A stretch of DNA of 64,000 nucleotides, from positions 108,517,054-108,581,053 of the forward strand of contig OW121846.1 of NCBI GenBank assembly GCA_933228895.1. The letters run 5' to 3'. Origin of the DNA: Platycnemis pennipes (lineage: Eukaryota; Arthropoda; Insecta; Odonata; Platycnemididae). The notes under the pieces were generated by a model. That model saw only the letters and a list, made by a program, of their open reading frames with translations. It ran no database searches and was not told the origin of the DNA. A program made the translations under genes and the position numbers. Every line of letters begins with the position of its first letter. Position 1 is the first letter of the stretch. Positions 38,150-51,159 of the stretch are shown in pieces.

Positions 38150-40095
38150 TTCCTACACTAGGAAAGCACAAGATCCTATTCGGACAGAGTACACATATAT
38201 TTAAGTTTCACAAGTTTGTAAGATTTGACCTTAAAATAATTTGAAATTTTCTTCATTACTTATCAAATTAATATTAATTTATCCACGATTAAGTTTTATA
38301 CCGTATGCCAAACAATCTTGCCTTTGTTTTCGTTGCATTTATAAGCAATTTTTCATGATTCAAAGTTTCATGTGTTGTGCTTTCATCTCCTAGTAGTTTA
38401 TGAGTCTATTTCCTGAAGACCTTCTTTTTATATGCGCAAATGTAGTCTCACACTTTAGACTCAAATTGAATAGTTACTGTTGTTCGTGTACTCTTTGGTC
38501 GTAATATCTCTGTTTTTAGCACCATAGCCGGACCTGATTGCCCTGTATTTGTTTTATTTTAATGCCAGAATTTTTCTAAAACATTACCGCTCCTAAAACT
38601 TTCCAAAAGATTATTTGCTGATCCAATTTTATCGAAATAGAAATGTATTCTGTTATGCTTTTAATGTTATTATAATATTAAAATTATACGATTCTCATGT
38701 ATTCAAACTGTCTGATAATTACAGAGATATCAATTTTTATAGTTAACGTTAACTGTCTTTTAGGGTATGGGTTTGGGTGTATGAACTGGGTGCTGTTCAT
38801 TTGAAAGTTGTTGCTGGCCGTAGAATAATGACAGTAAAAGAATTTAAGGGAGGAGCGCAATTTAACAGAGAATCATCAAATACTTACTGGCGCTAGGATT
38901 TAATTAAGACACTGTCCACGCGTAGGCAAGGCACTAGAACATGTAACCCTGGAATTCTTTGCTGCTGTATTAACTTCTAAAGTAAGAAAAACTTACACAT
39001 GCGGGGTGTTTTTATTATCTGCGCAATTTAGAATCCTTTGGCACATAAAGCAATATTTTTTCCTAATCCTGTATATCCTGCCCACTTAACAAAAATATGT
39101 TTCCAGGAGATCTCAAAGTTTACATTTCAGTTGATTTAATTTAGACCGGTTCTCGCCATTGCGTCTCGCTTCTCACAGGTAATTATTTTCCTCATGACTC
39201 GTCGAGAAAGCATAACGGATACCGCCAAAATTGTCTGAACCCGGTGAGAATGACAAATCCGTTTAGCAAAACGTCGGCCTAATCACAACAGGAAAGGGAA
39301 TGCCAAAATCTTTTTGTTCCTGGTGAGAATAGTACTAAGTCAGAATATTTACAGCTGCCACAAAGAGACTTTATCTATACAGTTGGCCGGTTTGCTGTGG
39401 GTCAAAGTCATACGCCTTCAAGTCTATGGAGAAATATCCGGGAGCTGGCCAGGCGTGAGTTCGTCTCGAAGCGAGTCCCCACCGCAACCACCGTTTTGTG
39501 TCGTGTGGCTGCAATTGATGGGATGCGCATTTAGTTTTAGATATGCCTGAACGAATAGGATCCTTCTGAAATACTATTCCTAAGCCAATTCCTTCTTGAC
39601 CTAGGGATTCATTTTCTTCTTCGGCATTTTTATTGAGCCTGATACTGATTTATTTCACCTTTAGCAATATGGATTCCCTATCTTCTTCTCTACTAGCTGT
39701 TGAAATTCTATCAATTTCCGATTTACTGAGGAAGACGTTTCGCATCCTCGACGATGCACACCATTGTACTATTCGTGCATACGGTGCGCACGTATGTGCA
39801 CGTTTAGGTTGCGTTTTATTGCTCATAACGCCATTAAGTCTTAGTGATTGTGCTTCACTAATCACTATCCCATTAAGTTCTATTCCAACTATTCTATTCA
39901 CAAGTCCCATTAAGTCTTAGTGAATGTGCATCACTAATAAAGGTGATAATCTAATTATTGTGGCGTTGTCTCCTACGAGTGCAGTAGTGCATTCATATTG
40001 AATTCTCACCTCATACTATCATTCAAGAAGCCTGGCACTTTTTCTGACCTCTCACAAAGATCAATGATGATTTTTCTCATTCCAGTGCCAATACT
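38150..40095. other. AT-rich DNA with a dispersed direct repeat, no gene recognised
   Basis: Short frames only. It contains the candidate AG|GT junction at 39178/39179 and the direct repeat at 39832-39938. Confidence 0.55.
39832..39938. repeat. Direct repeat of 31 bp, two copies
   Basis: cattaagtcttagtga (followed by t/a) tgtgc (t/a) tcactaat occurs at 39832-39862 and 39908-39938. Each copy contains a ttagtga/tcactaa inverted pair that could form a 7-bp stem. Confidence 0.85.
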
Positions 40096-40099
40096 ATTG

Positions 40100-42110
40100 C
40101 TCATGCTTGACTGCAACCTCCCCGTACCTAAGCCGTGTCCCACCGTCTTTGCGCCGCGAGTTGCTCCGCTCATTCCGAAGACACGAAATTCGACGGATCG
40201 AGAGGGAAGGTCCTTGTCCTCCCGCCCCGCTGAGCCCTTTACCATTCGCAATCGCCACCCTCTCTTGCACGATCCGGCGTGGAGGGCATGTGGGTGAGAG
40301 GCAGCCCTTGTTAAGGCCCTCCACCCCAAGGGCCGACCGATGCCGCCCACACGAATCGAACGACTATTGAGTCGTTCCAGAAATCTTTTTACTCGCGCCA
40401 CTTTTTGATTTCGACCATTTTTTTCCCTTCGCCCTTCCCTCCCTCACCCCCGCCCCACTAACCGCGTCTCCTACGAGGGTGGGGTGCGAGCGTTCTCCTT
40501 CGGCACGAGGAATGGAGTTGCCGCTTAAGTGTCGGGTTTGGGGAAGGGGGAGGCGGAGTCTGCCCCCCCCCTCACCCCAATACACACTATTTCTCCTGAA
40601 CTCCAGCGAGGGAGAGGCAAAGAGTTGAACCGCTCCCCGCACTACTTACAGTGCAGTAGGGTCTTCAAAAAAAACCAACCCCGCGGAACGGGGTTGATGT
40701 TGGCTCTCTTCACGGTGTGGGAGATTTGGGTGCCGCGTCCGGGTGCTGGGGTGCGTTCCCGAGGGGAGATGAAGGGTGCCGGGAGTGGTGGGTGCGGAAG
40801 AAGAGGGGGTTTACGGTGAGAGTTTTCGGAGGAGGTGATCGGGTCGCCCTCGGAGAGGTGCTGGAGTGGGAGAATGAAGAATTGAGCCGGTCCATTGATT
40901 TTCGCCGCGTTAATTGCAAACCGATGCGGTCAGGTTCAAAGGTGGCAGGTTTAATGTGCATTGGTGGGTTTCGTTAGGGGGTATAGGGGCAAGTTGGAGG
41001 CGCGGAAGGGAGGAAGAGAGAGAGAGAGAAAAAAGAAGGGTGTTAAGGGGCTGTTAAGGCATGGAAGAAGGGATGAGGGCCAGATGAGAGTTTGCGGGCG
41101 GTGTGAGGGTGGAGGCACTGCGGGAGTCGGGGAGATTGGCTTAATTTATCGGCTCCATTAAACCAACAGGAGTGGAACCGCTTCCTTCACCCCCTTTCTT
41201 CCCTCCCCCTGGTTTCCCTACACCCTAGCTATTCCATCCCTTCCGTAAAACCCCTCTCAGTCAGAGCCCCTTAACCTCGTAGTCGGCCGCCCCCGGCACG
41301 CCCCCGTCTCCCTTGGAATCCACCCGCTGGCACCCTTCCCTACATCCAGCTGCCCCTCCTCTCCCCGTAGTCCACACCCTCACCCCAAAACCCTGTGCAT
41401 TTTAATAATGGGCCTAACGAGAGCGCCTCCCGGAAAATGTGCTGAGTTGTTGAGCAAATCGCAGTAGCCGTTTCGAGGCGGAGTGTGAGTGGCTCCGGCC
41501 GGCGTGCGGGGGTTTGCCGCTCCGGGGGAGGGCCGAGAGGCGTGTGGCAGGTGGTGGCGGGCGTGGGAGGGAGGAAAGGCACGGAGATGGAGGGTGAGCA
41601 AGGGGAAGCGCCTCTCACCGCTGTATCAGCGCCTACCTCCCTCCCTCGCCCCCGAAACATATTCTCAGTCTCTTCCGGAGTCGGGAATGAATGGAGCCTG
41701 CCCTCCGAGTAAACAGTGGGCGTTAAGGGCGGCGAGTGGGCGTGTGGGGTGCGGGGTGAAGGAGGGACCAAGGGTCCACTCTTGCTTGGTCCGGCGACGA
41801 GGGAAACGCTGGAAATGCTCCCCCCCTCTCTTCCAAACACACCCCTTTTCCGCTCTTTTGCCGCCTGCCCTCGCATCCCGCTGCTGTTTGCTGCTTATGT
41901 GGTAACTACTCCTCTCCTTCGGACCCCTCACCTCCTCTTTTTCTTTCGAGCCGGCCAGCAGTGTACGCAAAAATCCACCTTGGCGCTCGTGTTGCATGAT
42001 TAATGGAGGGATATATTTAAAGCCTTGGTGGGCATAAATGGGTTGCTGATTTGGCTGTGTTCGAGGTGGGTAAGGGAGCTTAGCTTTCTCGAAAGAGTCT
42101 ACACCGGTGT
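40100..42110. promoter_or_regulatory. Large GC/CpG-rich island cluster
   Basis: It is GC-rich almost throughout, alternating C-rich and G-rich strand tracts (tgcccccccctcacccc at 40561; gggtgggtttcgttaggggg near 40963). A GA microsatellite is at 41014-41029, and gattaatgg at 41998-42006. Frames of up to 178 codons (minus 41340-41876) overlap frames on the opposite strand and are Pro/Arg/Ser-rich; no protein is recognised. Confidence 0.45.
41014..41029. repeat. (GA)n microsatellite
   Basis: An agagagagagagag run inside a GC-rich island. GAGAG words are also binding sites for GAGA-type factors in insects. Confidence 0.85.
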
Positions 42111-43940
42111 GTATCAAGCTTTTTATCGTGAGTCTCCCCACCATCCCCTCCTCCAACGGGGAAATATGTGAAGTTCCGTCGGCACTCGATCAAGGTGAAG
42201 CGTGCGTAAGAGTTTCTACTTGGGAAATCTCTCGAAAAGGCTCGAGTTTTAACGGGTGGTGGCAAACATTCCTGTGGCCTTTTCAGGAGCTAGGTTTTTT
42301 TGGTGAGAAATGGGGAAGGCGGAGCTGATAAGCTAAAATGTTTACACGAAATCATCTAAGATGATGACTTGAAATCATTTGGGAAGGAAGTATAGCAAGC
42401 CAATTCATGCAGGTCGTATAGTATTATACCATGTTGTATTATTTGTTGTTATTTAGGTTGTTTAAGAGAGGTAACCGAGAGCTGAGGTCGTGAGTATAAC
42501 TTCATTACAGCGATCTATTATTCAATCAAGTCTTCATGAATTTACCATGGAAGGGTGGTGGATAGCAGGTCGTAGGGGGGACTGTTCTATAACTACGAAA
42601 CATTAGAGAAAGCCGGTGTCGGAATTTTCCTGCTCTTAAAGAAAAGCACAAGTATTGCCATTTAAGTCCCATCTGGCCGATCTATGTGCTTTGATAGCTC
42701 ACTAGGAAATCAGAATGTCAGTGTATTAGTATTTTGCTGGAAGCTTATCAATGAATGGAATCGGTGGTGCGCTCGAAGAGAATTAATTTCCCTACAAATA
42801 ATGTACCAATGTCTGCTTTTCTATTTCAGCTATTAATTTTCAAAACAATTCCCTGTTAGCATCTTAAAGTGCAATCTTGGAGATCAATATAGTCCTCCTG
42901 GAAATAGTGATGACACCCAAAATTATTTAACTTCAAAAATTCTAATGCGAATATCAAGCTTAGGAAAACTAATCGGCTTTTTGTGTAACGTTTTGTATGT
43001 TTTGTGGCAAATATAGGATTTCGACTTCTTCACTTTAGATATTTTTACCACAGCAGGCTATAATTTTGACAAATATCGACATTCTCGGCTTAAATTTTGA
43101 TGCCAGACATTACGGCATGATTAAGTATCAGGGTCTAACTAATTGCCAATCAATTAACGCTTTTTTCATGAACATAAAATTGAAAAAAAATCCACTTTCT
43201 ATATGTATATGTATTTTTGAAGAAAAAACTAGTACCTACAATTCATTATACATTTCGCATTTCACGAGAAACCTGAAAACTCAATTTCTTTGTTGCGGAA
43301 AAGTACCAACTTACTAATTTTCATCCAAGATATCAGAAACATTAGCGTCTCACAGCTAATCCAGCTCCACATCACTTAGGTCCGTGCGTTCGTCTTCAAG
43401 GCCAATGAAGTTGATGATATATACTTGTCCAAGCATACAAGACGAGCTCCACTTTGGCCTCGAAGATAAGCTTGAAAACCTCTTGGTTTCTGGCGGTGGC
43501 AGCACTTGGAAATGGAAGATGTCTTAGGGATTTCTAAAACTCCTGATAAACCATTGGGAACATCCCGGACATTCACTTGAATTTTGTGGAGACCGTGGGT
43601 AGTGACCAGCACGCTCATTGGTTATGGCTGATCTCCAGCCTTATCATCCACATATATCTCCATGTATCACTAATTGATAGTTCATAATTCTTAGGGTTCC
43701 TAATGCCGAAGTCAATTGATGTAACATAGTGTTAGTGATGTATTTTAGTGAGGAGAGAATTCACATCGCATGGCTAAGGAAGCCAAATCTAGGTTTAAAT
43801 CTAAAAGTGAAGGGTAAAAATCGTACAAATCGTTGTGAATTTTACTCCCCTGTTTTTCAAACTACCGCGTAAAGGAACTGCCTCGAGATTGCATAGCGTT
43901 CAAGAGCTGGCCACAAGGCAAGAAAGGGAGAGCGATTGTC
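42110..43940. other. AT-rich DNA between GC islands, no gene recognised
   Basis: Short frames (83 codons or fewer) with no recognisable similarity and no repeats. Confidence 0.55.
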
Positions 43941-43949
43941 GGAGAGGCA

Positions 43950-45260
43950 TTTTGTGAGACAGAAGGAAAGAATGCGGCATGGAAATTTATAACTGACTTC
44001 GCTTTGATCCGGTTAGTTTGGACAGAGGTGGGATGGAGAGGGGTGGGTGGAAAGGTATCCGCACATGGAGGGAGGCTGGAGGGGGCCGTGAGAGAGATCG
44101 GGGCGAGGAGGAGAAGAGAGGCCAGGGAGAGACGGGGTGGGTGGAAAGAATCCTGCCGAGCGCATTATTTGAACATGGCCAGCGATGCGTGAGTAACTGG
44201 CCCACTGGGACACAATGGTAATTCGGAAATCACTGCGAAATAAGACTGGTAAATGCGTGCACTTAGCGACCCCGAAGTCCCTTCCTCCCTCCGATCCACT
44301 CGCGACCTCCCGCTTCGGCGGCTGGGAGTCGCCTCCTTCCCTGCACCCGCTCTACTCCCCTGCACCCGCACGCCGCTGCCGCTCGCCGCACCCGCAGCCC
44401 CCCCCCCTCCCACCGCTGCTGAGCCCCAATCATTCCGCCGCCCCCCGCTCCACTCCCCTACGCTCAGCAGCTCTTTTCCGCGACGGCTGAATTTCCAGTC
44501 AACTTCACCGGGTCGGGGGACGGCGAGGCTCGCGGGAGTGGAAGAGTGCTCTGGACCCCCACTCCTCCTGGCGAGCACGTAGGAGCTCTGAAAGGACACA
44601 CCCCACCCCAACCCTCCACCATCCCCCTAGAAAATTAAGGTATAATTTTCTCCAAAAATTGGATAATTCGAGTAATTTCGCAGTCGTTGACAAGGAGTCA
44701 TAATTTTAGTACACTTTGTTCGATGGAGCCCGCGGACAGCTGGGCAGTTAAAGCGTAATGTGGCGCACCTAATCGTCTCCTCGTCCCTCTTTCTTTCTCG
44801 GCTCTGCTACCTCCCCCATCCTTCGCCGGAGCATTGCTCGACTTTGAGTGGTCGGGCGAGATACTTTGGCAAGGGGGCGGGGTCGAGGGGCGGGCTAGAG
44901 TGGTGTCGGGGGCGTGGGGGTAGGGAAGAGGTGGGAGTAATTACCGTCATCGTTGCGAGAGGGAAGGATATGGAGAGAGAGAGATCGCTCGGATCAAAGA
45001 TGTTCCTTGTAAGGGGTGTGTGGGGAGGGGGCGGATGTCGAATCCTTGGAAGGGTAGAGCAGGCGCCGGAGCTCTTCTTTTTACGCCCCGGGCTACCGTG
45101 GGTCGCACAGCCTGGAAGCTGTCGTCTCCATGGACGTCGTGAATATTGTGCGGAGGTACTTTGGATCCAGAAATACTTAAAGACTTTCTCCCGCCTTTGG
45201 GCGTACGGCTCAAGGAGTGTTCGCATTGGGTGTAGTTCATCTCTTAGGGTTTGAGTGGCT
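43950..45260. promoter_or_regulatory. GC/CpG-rich island with GA-rich tracts
   Basis: GC-rich DNA holds purine-rich plus-strand stretches (gtgagagagatcggggcgag near 44087; ggagagagagagatcg near 44971) and a C-rich block at 44340-44460. Frames of up to 190 codons (minus 44807-45379) and 164 codons (plus 44760-45254) overlap each other, so at most one could be real, and neither is recognised. Confidence 0.45.
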
Positions 45261-45721
45261 CTGGGAGTCGCGGGAACCAATACACTCCTTAATGACTTGC
45301 ATGTTGTGCATCGTTTTGATCCCTTACTTAATAAAATGTGATTCGTGTCTTGGATTTGCATCCCCCCGATCCTTATCATCCTTCTACGGCTATGTCTGTT
45401 TACCCAGTGACCGGGTTGTATGATCCTTGTTGAAGGAAAAGCGATTCTTGTGTTTCATGCCCAAAAAGATCCGCGATCTCACGCGTGAATTTTCTCTGTA
45501 ACCATGGCTCATGACGCCGATGATGTGTTGGTGAACTGAAATGTGCGAAATAATGTATGAATTTTTATTGGATGTAAAAAATATAAGGCCATAAAATAGT
45601 GGTTAAGTCAAGTAAAGAGACGTAAATGTTTTTATGAAAGAAATGTTGCTATTTATTCTGTTCAGAAATTTTGACAAATAATAATGGGGTCTGTCATTTT
45701 GGGTACCATTTGAATGCATCA

Positions 45722-45765
45722 ATGAATTTCATGTGACATTCCCTGAATTTCATGTCACATTGATA
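45722..45765. repeat. Short tandem repeat, two copies of about 21 bp
   Basis: tgaatttcatgtgacatt is followed directly by ccc and then tgaatttcatgtcacatt, with one base difference. Confidence 0.7.
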
Positions 45766-45819
45766 GAGGTTCTAGAGTTCCTGGAAATAATGATAAATGT
45801 GAATGGTGTTCCTTTCATT

Positions 45820-46935
45820 CAGAGCGCGTGGGACCCGTATTTGGGAGAAGGATTCCTCCTATAACCACCTACGGCCCCGGAAGAGGAGAGGACTATCGAG
45901 AGGAGTGTATGGGCGATGACGGAGGTGGGTGTAGCAAGAGGAGGTTGTCCGCCTCTAACCTCTCCCCTCCGCTCCCGTCCTCTCGCGGCATAGTGGGAGC
46001 GGCCACACAGTCACAGGGAATCGGCGACACACGGCCGACAAAGAAAATCAAATCCACCAATGCCTCCACGTCCTCCTCTGATCGGGCCCCACCACGGTTC
46101 TCCAGTCGTACTGCACTTAGGGACCGAAGCGTTCTTCCACGTAGCTGATTCCGAGGGGGAAGGGGCTTTAACGCCGGCACCACCGCAGCGTCGAAATAAT
46201 TTTGGTCAGATTCGGGAGGGTGGCAGGTGGGTGGGTTGGTGAACGAAAGTATCAATGCGACGGGACTATTTCCTTGGCGCGGTCGACCCCCTATCCGGAT
46301 TGCCACTCGATCACGACACCAAATTTCCATTAATTCTGGCATCCGCGCACCTTCCGACTGTGTGACTCCTGCGCCCCTCCCAGTCTCTCTGCTCGCAACC
46401 ACTCCCTCCCCCGCTACCTCCTTCCCTCGCCATCCGCTTTTCCGATCCCTCCCAGCGCGCTAATCAGCTTACTCGCATCTGGAGAGGAGGCGTGGAGGTG
46501 GTTGGGCCGCTCGCCCGTGGATGTCTTTCCTCGCGTAGATAGAGACGGGTGGGGGGAATTTTCGTTTCCGGGGGGGCTGGGAGGAGGGTCTGTTTAGTTG
46601 GTGGGGGGGGAGGGTGGCGTATGAGAGGTGGCCGCTGCCGGGGGCGTGGAGGCGGAAAAGAGCGGTGGCGCCCAAGGACCTGTCGGCGCTGTTGCGGAGG
46701 ACGAGAGGCGCCTAGCCGTGGCCACCCCATGCCACTTCCCCTGCCCTCCAATGGGACGCGAGCGGCAAAGGGGATTGGTTGATTTTCTCCGCGCGGGGAT
46801 AGGGGGGTCAGCGTCGGGTGGTGCTTCGGAGGGTTGAAAGTCTGATGGGGCTGGTCATTTTCGCTCGGGAAGGAAGAGTGGACGTTGCATAGAGATCGCA
46901 GTGCCTGCGGTGGGGTGTGTATGAGGTCAAAGGTG
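45820..46935. promoter_or_regulatory. GC/CpG-rich island
   Basis: GC-rich DNA follows a good 3' splice-like sequence (gttcctttcattcag, ending near 45822). G-runs at 46547-46615 (gggtggggggaattttcg, then ggggggg tracts) could form G-quadruplexes. Frames of 169 codons (minus 45893-46402) and 106 codons (plus 45828-46148) overlap and are not recognised. Confidence 0.45.
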
Positions 46936-46939
46936 ATCA

Positions 46940-48095
46940 AAAATAAATGTACAAGGTAGTCGATTTTTTCGTGATAATCTCAGAAAAGGCGCACTCTCAA
47001 ATGCGACTCCAAGAAGTTTAGAATGATTCGAAAGTGAAGTGAGGATGCTATGATCAATTTGCTATGAAATAAATGGAAACGCAGTACTTGCTTTCCCTAA
47101 AATTTGGAAGAAATTCAGCGATATCCTTTCTCTGTTATTCCGAGGGAAATGTCTTCATAAGCGATACGTTCAGTTCTGGCATGGCTGTATGGATCATAAA
47201 CGTCAGGGTATTTTGAAGGCCTGTTGTCGATATTTGTTTTGAACATAGGATCACGAAGGTGGAAACAGCGCTATGTGTATATCTATATTATTTAATTTAC
47301 CTTTTAGCCTTTGATTTTGATTTTCTTATGTTGAGGGGTCTCTAATTCCAATCCTAATTGATATTAGGAGACTTACGCTTAAATTGAAAACGTAACAAAC
47401 CTAACCCTTAAAGTCTTAGAATCTTAGATTTGTATAGAGCGGGTTAATGCCTTACTACCGCTAAATTTGTTTTCTGCTCTGTGAAATCTTTCCCAGTAAC
47501 GATCACATCAGCAATACTCTCGGTTGGTCTTGGAGTATCTTTGGTATACACCCTTTTTAATTCATTTGCCATCATCAATGCTGTTTCTTTAATATGAACG
47601 TGTAACGGACAGGGACCCTTGAAGCCAATCATAGGCATGTTTTAATTTTTTTAAATTAATGTCACTATTCTTTTTGTTGGGAAAATTCTATAAAGAAGAG
47701 TGCGCAATTGATACAACAATATATGATATTTTTATTTGGAAGAAAACACTACGAGGGCTCTGATAGCTCCAAGAATTATATTTGGCGGATAAAGTGTTGT
47801 TGCTGTGCCTCATGATCAACGGTTCAGGTCAAATATCGGCATATCGCCAAAGGATGCGAGCTCTGCTGGAAACACGAACCCTGAAGCGCTGTACCCGATT
47901 CCAAAATAGGATGTAAAATTGTTGGCGAAAAGATAAAAGAGGTTTTACCAGGTTGCCTTCAGTTTTCCAGGAAGAGGAGTTAAGGGCTGCTTCGTAGTGA
48001 CCTCTTAATTCGGGAGGGAAGGGAAAAAAAGAACATTGTGCGATGCGTCAGCCCACTGATGAGCAGGAAGATCCTTCATCCCCGAAGTAAAAATG
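46940..48095. other. AT-rich DNA, no gene recognised
   Basis: Short frames only; no repeats or sites identified. Confidence 0.55.
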
Positions 48096-48099
48096 GTTC

Positions 48100-49725
48100 T
48101 TCATGTTAGAGACGACGGGGGCAGAGGAGACGTCCAAAATCTTCGGTCAGGACGAGCGGGAGGAATGGGAGGGCATTCGCCATGAATATGCATTAAACTC
48201 ATCCTTGCGTGGCGTCGCGTGTTCCCGGCGAAAGAAATTACGTTCCCCTCAATCACCAATTTTCTCTTGGCGGCGTCGTACCCGCGCGTAAAAATTCCTC
48301 CGGCTCCGCCCCCCAAGTAGCGGCCGCCGCCGCGGTTCCCTCCGATTCACCGCCCCCAAAACACCGCGTCCCATTCCTTCTCCGGGCATGCTTAAATAAT
48401 TAATATCGAGTCTGAGTTCATGAAATCCTTTCCCCCACTCGCCTTTTAATTAAAACTAAAATTCCGATGGATTTTGCCGCGTTTTGCATATGGCGGCGCG
48501 GGATTCGGGCGGAGCGAGATGGTTTCTCTCGGTGCGGCTGGCGGGGAATAGCTGGGGTTGGATTATAAAAGGTGACCGCGGTATCTCATTGCGTGTTGCC
48601 TTAGCGGAGGAAGCAATATTCTTCGTTAAAAGGGGCGGATGGGTGCGGGGAGAGCTGTGGGAAGAGGGGTGGGATGTGGGCGACGAGGCCTCTAAGGCGT
48701 TTTTGGTTGGATGGAACGGATCGAAAGATTTTCCCATTGTTTCTGGCGTTGGGGGTTTTTTCCTCCCCCATGACGGGATGGATAAATAGAAGTTGGGGTG
48801 AGGGTTTGGGAGGTGTGGTGGGGTGGCAGTGAGGGGGGTTTGCGGTGAAGGCACCTCAGTAGCGTTCCGTAGATGTGGGGAGGGGTCCGGGAAGAATCCA
48901 TATTCATGGTCGTGGAAAGAGATTTGTTCTTCCTTTTACCTCTGCAAATCTGATTTGTAGCGGCTGAGGAGAGAGAGGCGAAGAAAACGTTCTTGGAGCG
49001 TTGGGGGCTAAGAGGAGGCGATGGAGCGGGACCCTTAGATCGGACCTTGCGGTCCTCGCGACCCCCTTAGGGTTCCCCGACACGCCGTCCCTAATTCAAT
49101 CACGAAAGCACGCACTTAATGAGGCATCTCCGAACTCCTTCGCAAAGTTTGTCCCTTCCACCTCACCCCCTCCCCCTTTCATTCCCGTCAGCCACTTGGC
49201 TCCCTCCAAAACGTTGAAGCAAAAACCGCCCGACCCCTTTCTCTCCCACGCCTCGACACAGTTCTCGAGTCATTCGGCACACACAACAGGTTGATACCGC
49301 CGCCACTTCCCGCCGCCGATGCGACCGCCGATCATTTATGAGATGTAAATTCATGATTGTTTTCCCGTAGGGTGGAGGCTGTGCTTTGTAACTGGGTTTG
49401 ACTACTTGGGGGAATTGGATGGGTGCCGGAGGTGCCTATTGCTAGGGGCCACCGCAGGCGGCGTCTCTCCGCATGTGGAAGTTTGGCGTCCCGAGTTCTT
49501 CGCCATCCGAGCCACCCGAATCAGAGTCCGTAAACTCGCGGTGGAGCCGCACGCTCTTGTTGATTGTCTTTCGATGCCTGAAGTCATTTCAGCTCAGGCG
49601 GCGTGATTCCTGTCGTCTCGCTGTGCGATGTCCTTCCCCCACCCCTCGGGAGTTTCGGGGGTTTGAACCCAGTCCTGCGGAACATGTGGCTGTGGTATGG
49701 CCTCCACTACTGTGGTTGGTATAAA
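48100..49725. promoter_or_regulatory. GC/CpG-rich island cluster
   Basis: GC-rich blocks at 48100-48390, 48480-49330 and 49390-49720 have AT-rich joins bearing ttaattaa-type words (near 48446). A YY1/Pho-like catatggcggc lies at 48487-48497 and also begins a 100-codon plus frame (48484-48789), which I do not recognise. The blocks are CpG-rich (gtagcggccgccgccgcgg near 48316). Confidence 0.45.
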
Positions 49726-49729
49726 AATT

Positions 49730-50340
49730 GGTGGCGACAGATCCGGTAAATTAGGGTATTTTTTCAAAATTTACAGCACACTCTGGCATATTTGCGAAAA
49801 TAGGCCCCACGTCTGGGATTTTGCAGAATAGATCCAATCGTCCACTGGGATATCTTCATAGCGCCTCCCCGGTCAGCACGTTTTTTATTCTTTCACTTTA
49901 GTTCCCATTTTTTTAAATTTATTTGGACTCTGATACGCGAAAATTGACTTGAGGTAACAGAAATGAAAAGGACTAAATGCATGAGAGCTTCCAAAAGCGG
50001 TGTAACTAAATTTTGAGTAAAATATTTCGGGCATGGAGTAAAAATAAAATTTAATCCTTGTCGCCAACATGATAAACAGCTTTGCTTCTTGCATTCTGTG
50101 ATTGCCACATCACGTGTCTTGTCACGTGCTACCTAAAACTGTTAAAAATTATTTTTGCGGACTACAGGCCCTCACTTAAAATAATTCGGTACTTTCTTCG
50201 ATGTATTTCACGTAATAATTTTTCTTTGTAATTTCCTTAAGTTCCCTAGGACTAAATTTCTATTTTCAAATATGGTTTCCTCGAGTTTTTCGACCTCTAT
50301 CTGCCTAGGGTTGCATAAATTAAACACTTGATACCTTGCG
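49730..50340. other. AT-rich DNA, no gene recognised
   Basis: Short minus frames at 49885-50108 overlap in two registers and are not recognised. I see no repeats. Confidence 0.5.
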
Positions 50341-50344
50341 GCTG

Positions 50345-51155
50345 CACGGTGTGTGAGGTTCGTGGGTCGTTGTGGGTTGGTTGTGGTTTTTTGACGGCGC
50401 TAGTATTGTGGTTCGGGGCCTCGTGAGTTTACGCTTTAATTTTTTTTCCCTGTTTTGGATTTTAAAAAGCCACGGGAGACCTCAAGGTAGACCCAGCGAC
50501 AGATGGGGCGCGGCTTCGCGACTTGAGCCTTCCCCGGTGAAGGCCCGTGGGGGCGTGGGCTGGCTGCGGCAGGGCCTGTCTTCCTGTCGGGGACGGGAAG
50601 AGTAACTCGGGGATTCTTGAAATTCTCTTCTCTTCATATCGATGCGTCTCTCACTCTTCTTGTATACATTACGAATTTTAATATGCCGTCCGATAATCAA
50701 TGCACCTTTTGCTCTCACTGCCGCCCCCGCCGCGCGCGACGTAGCGTTCCCGCTCCCCGCCTCCACCTCCCCACCCCCATGCTCATCTAAATTCGGGATT
50801 GGGAAGTTTTGGGCACAACTTTGGCTGTTTAATGGAAACTCTAGGATGTTGCCATATTTTTATTTAACCTGGCGGGGTTTCTGAGGGAGGTGGGCCCATG
50901 CATTATTTAGGGCGATCGGCGTGTGCCATGGTTGTGTCACTGGGTGGCTTGGGCGTGGGAGCGGGGCCGCCGGTTGCCTTGGTGGGCCCAGGGTGGATGT
51001 ATTTTTATCCAACGGAGGGCGCCAGTTTCACCTTCATCCTCATCCAACCTGTCAGCGTCCGACCAACGGCACCGCAGGGACGGTGGTGATCTTCACGGGA
51101 CCCTTCACTGCCTGGCTCTCTTGTCCCTCAAGGGAAGACCGCAACACTTTCTGAC
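50345..51155. promoter_or_regulatory. GC/CpG-rich island
   Basis: GC-rich DNA with CpG-rich words (cgccgcgcgcgacg near 50729). Overlapping frames of 63-94 codons on both strands are unrecognised. Confidence 0.4.
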
Positions 51156-51159
51156 CCAA

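Noticed and set aside
44760..45379. 164- and 190-codon frames
   Set aside because: They overlap on opposite strands within a GC island and show no recognisable domain.
48484..48789. 101-codon protein starting MHMAARDSGGARW
   Set aside because: Good start context, but the word doubles as a YY1/Pho-like motif, the frame is in a GC island, and no domain or splice context supports it.
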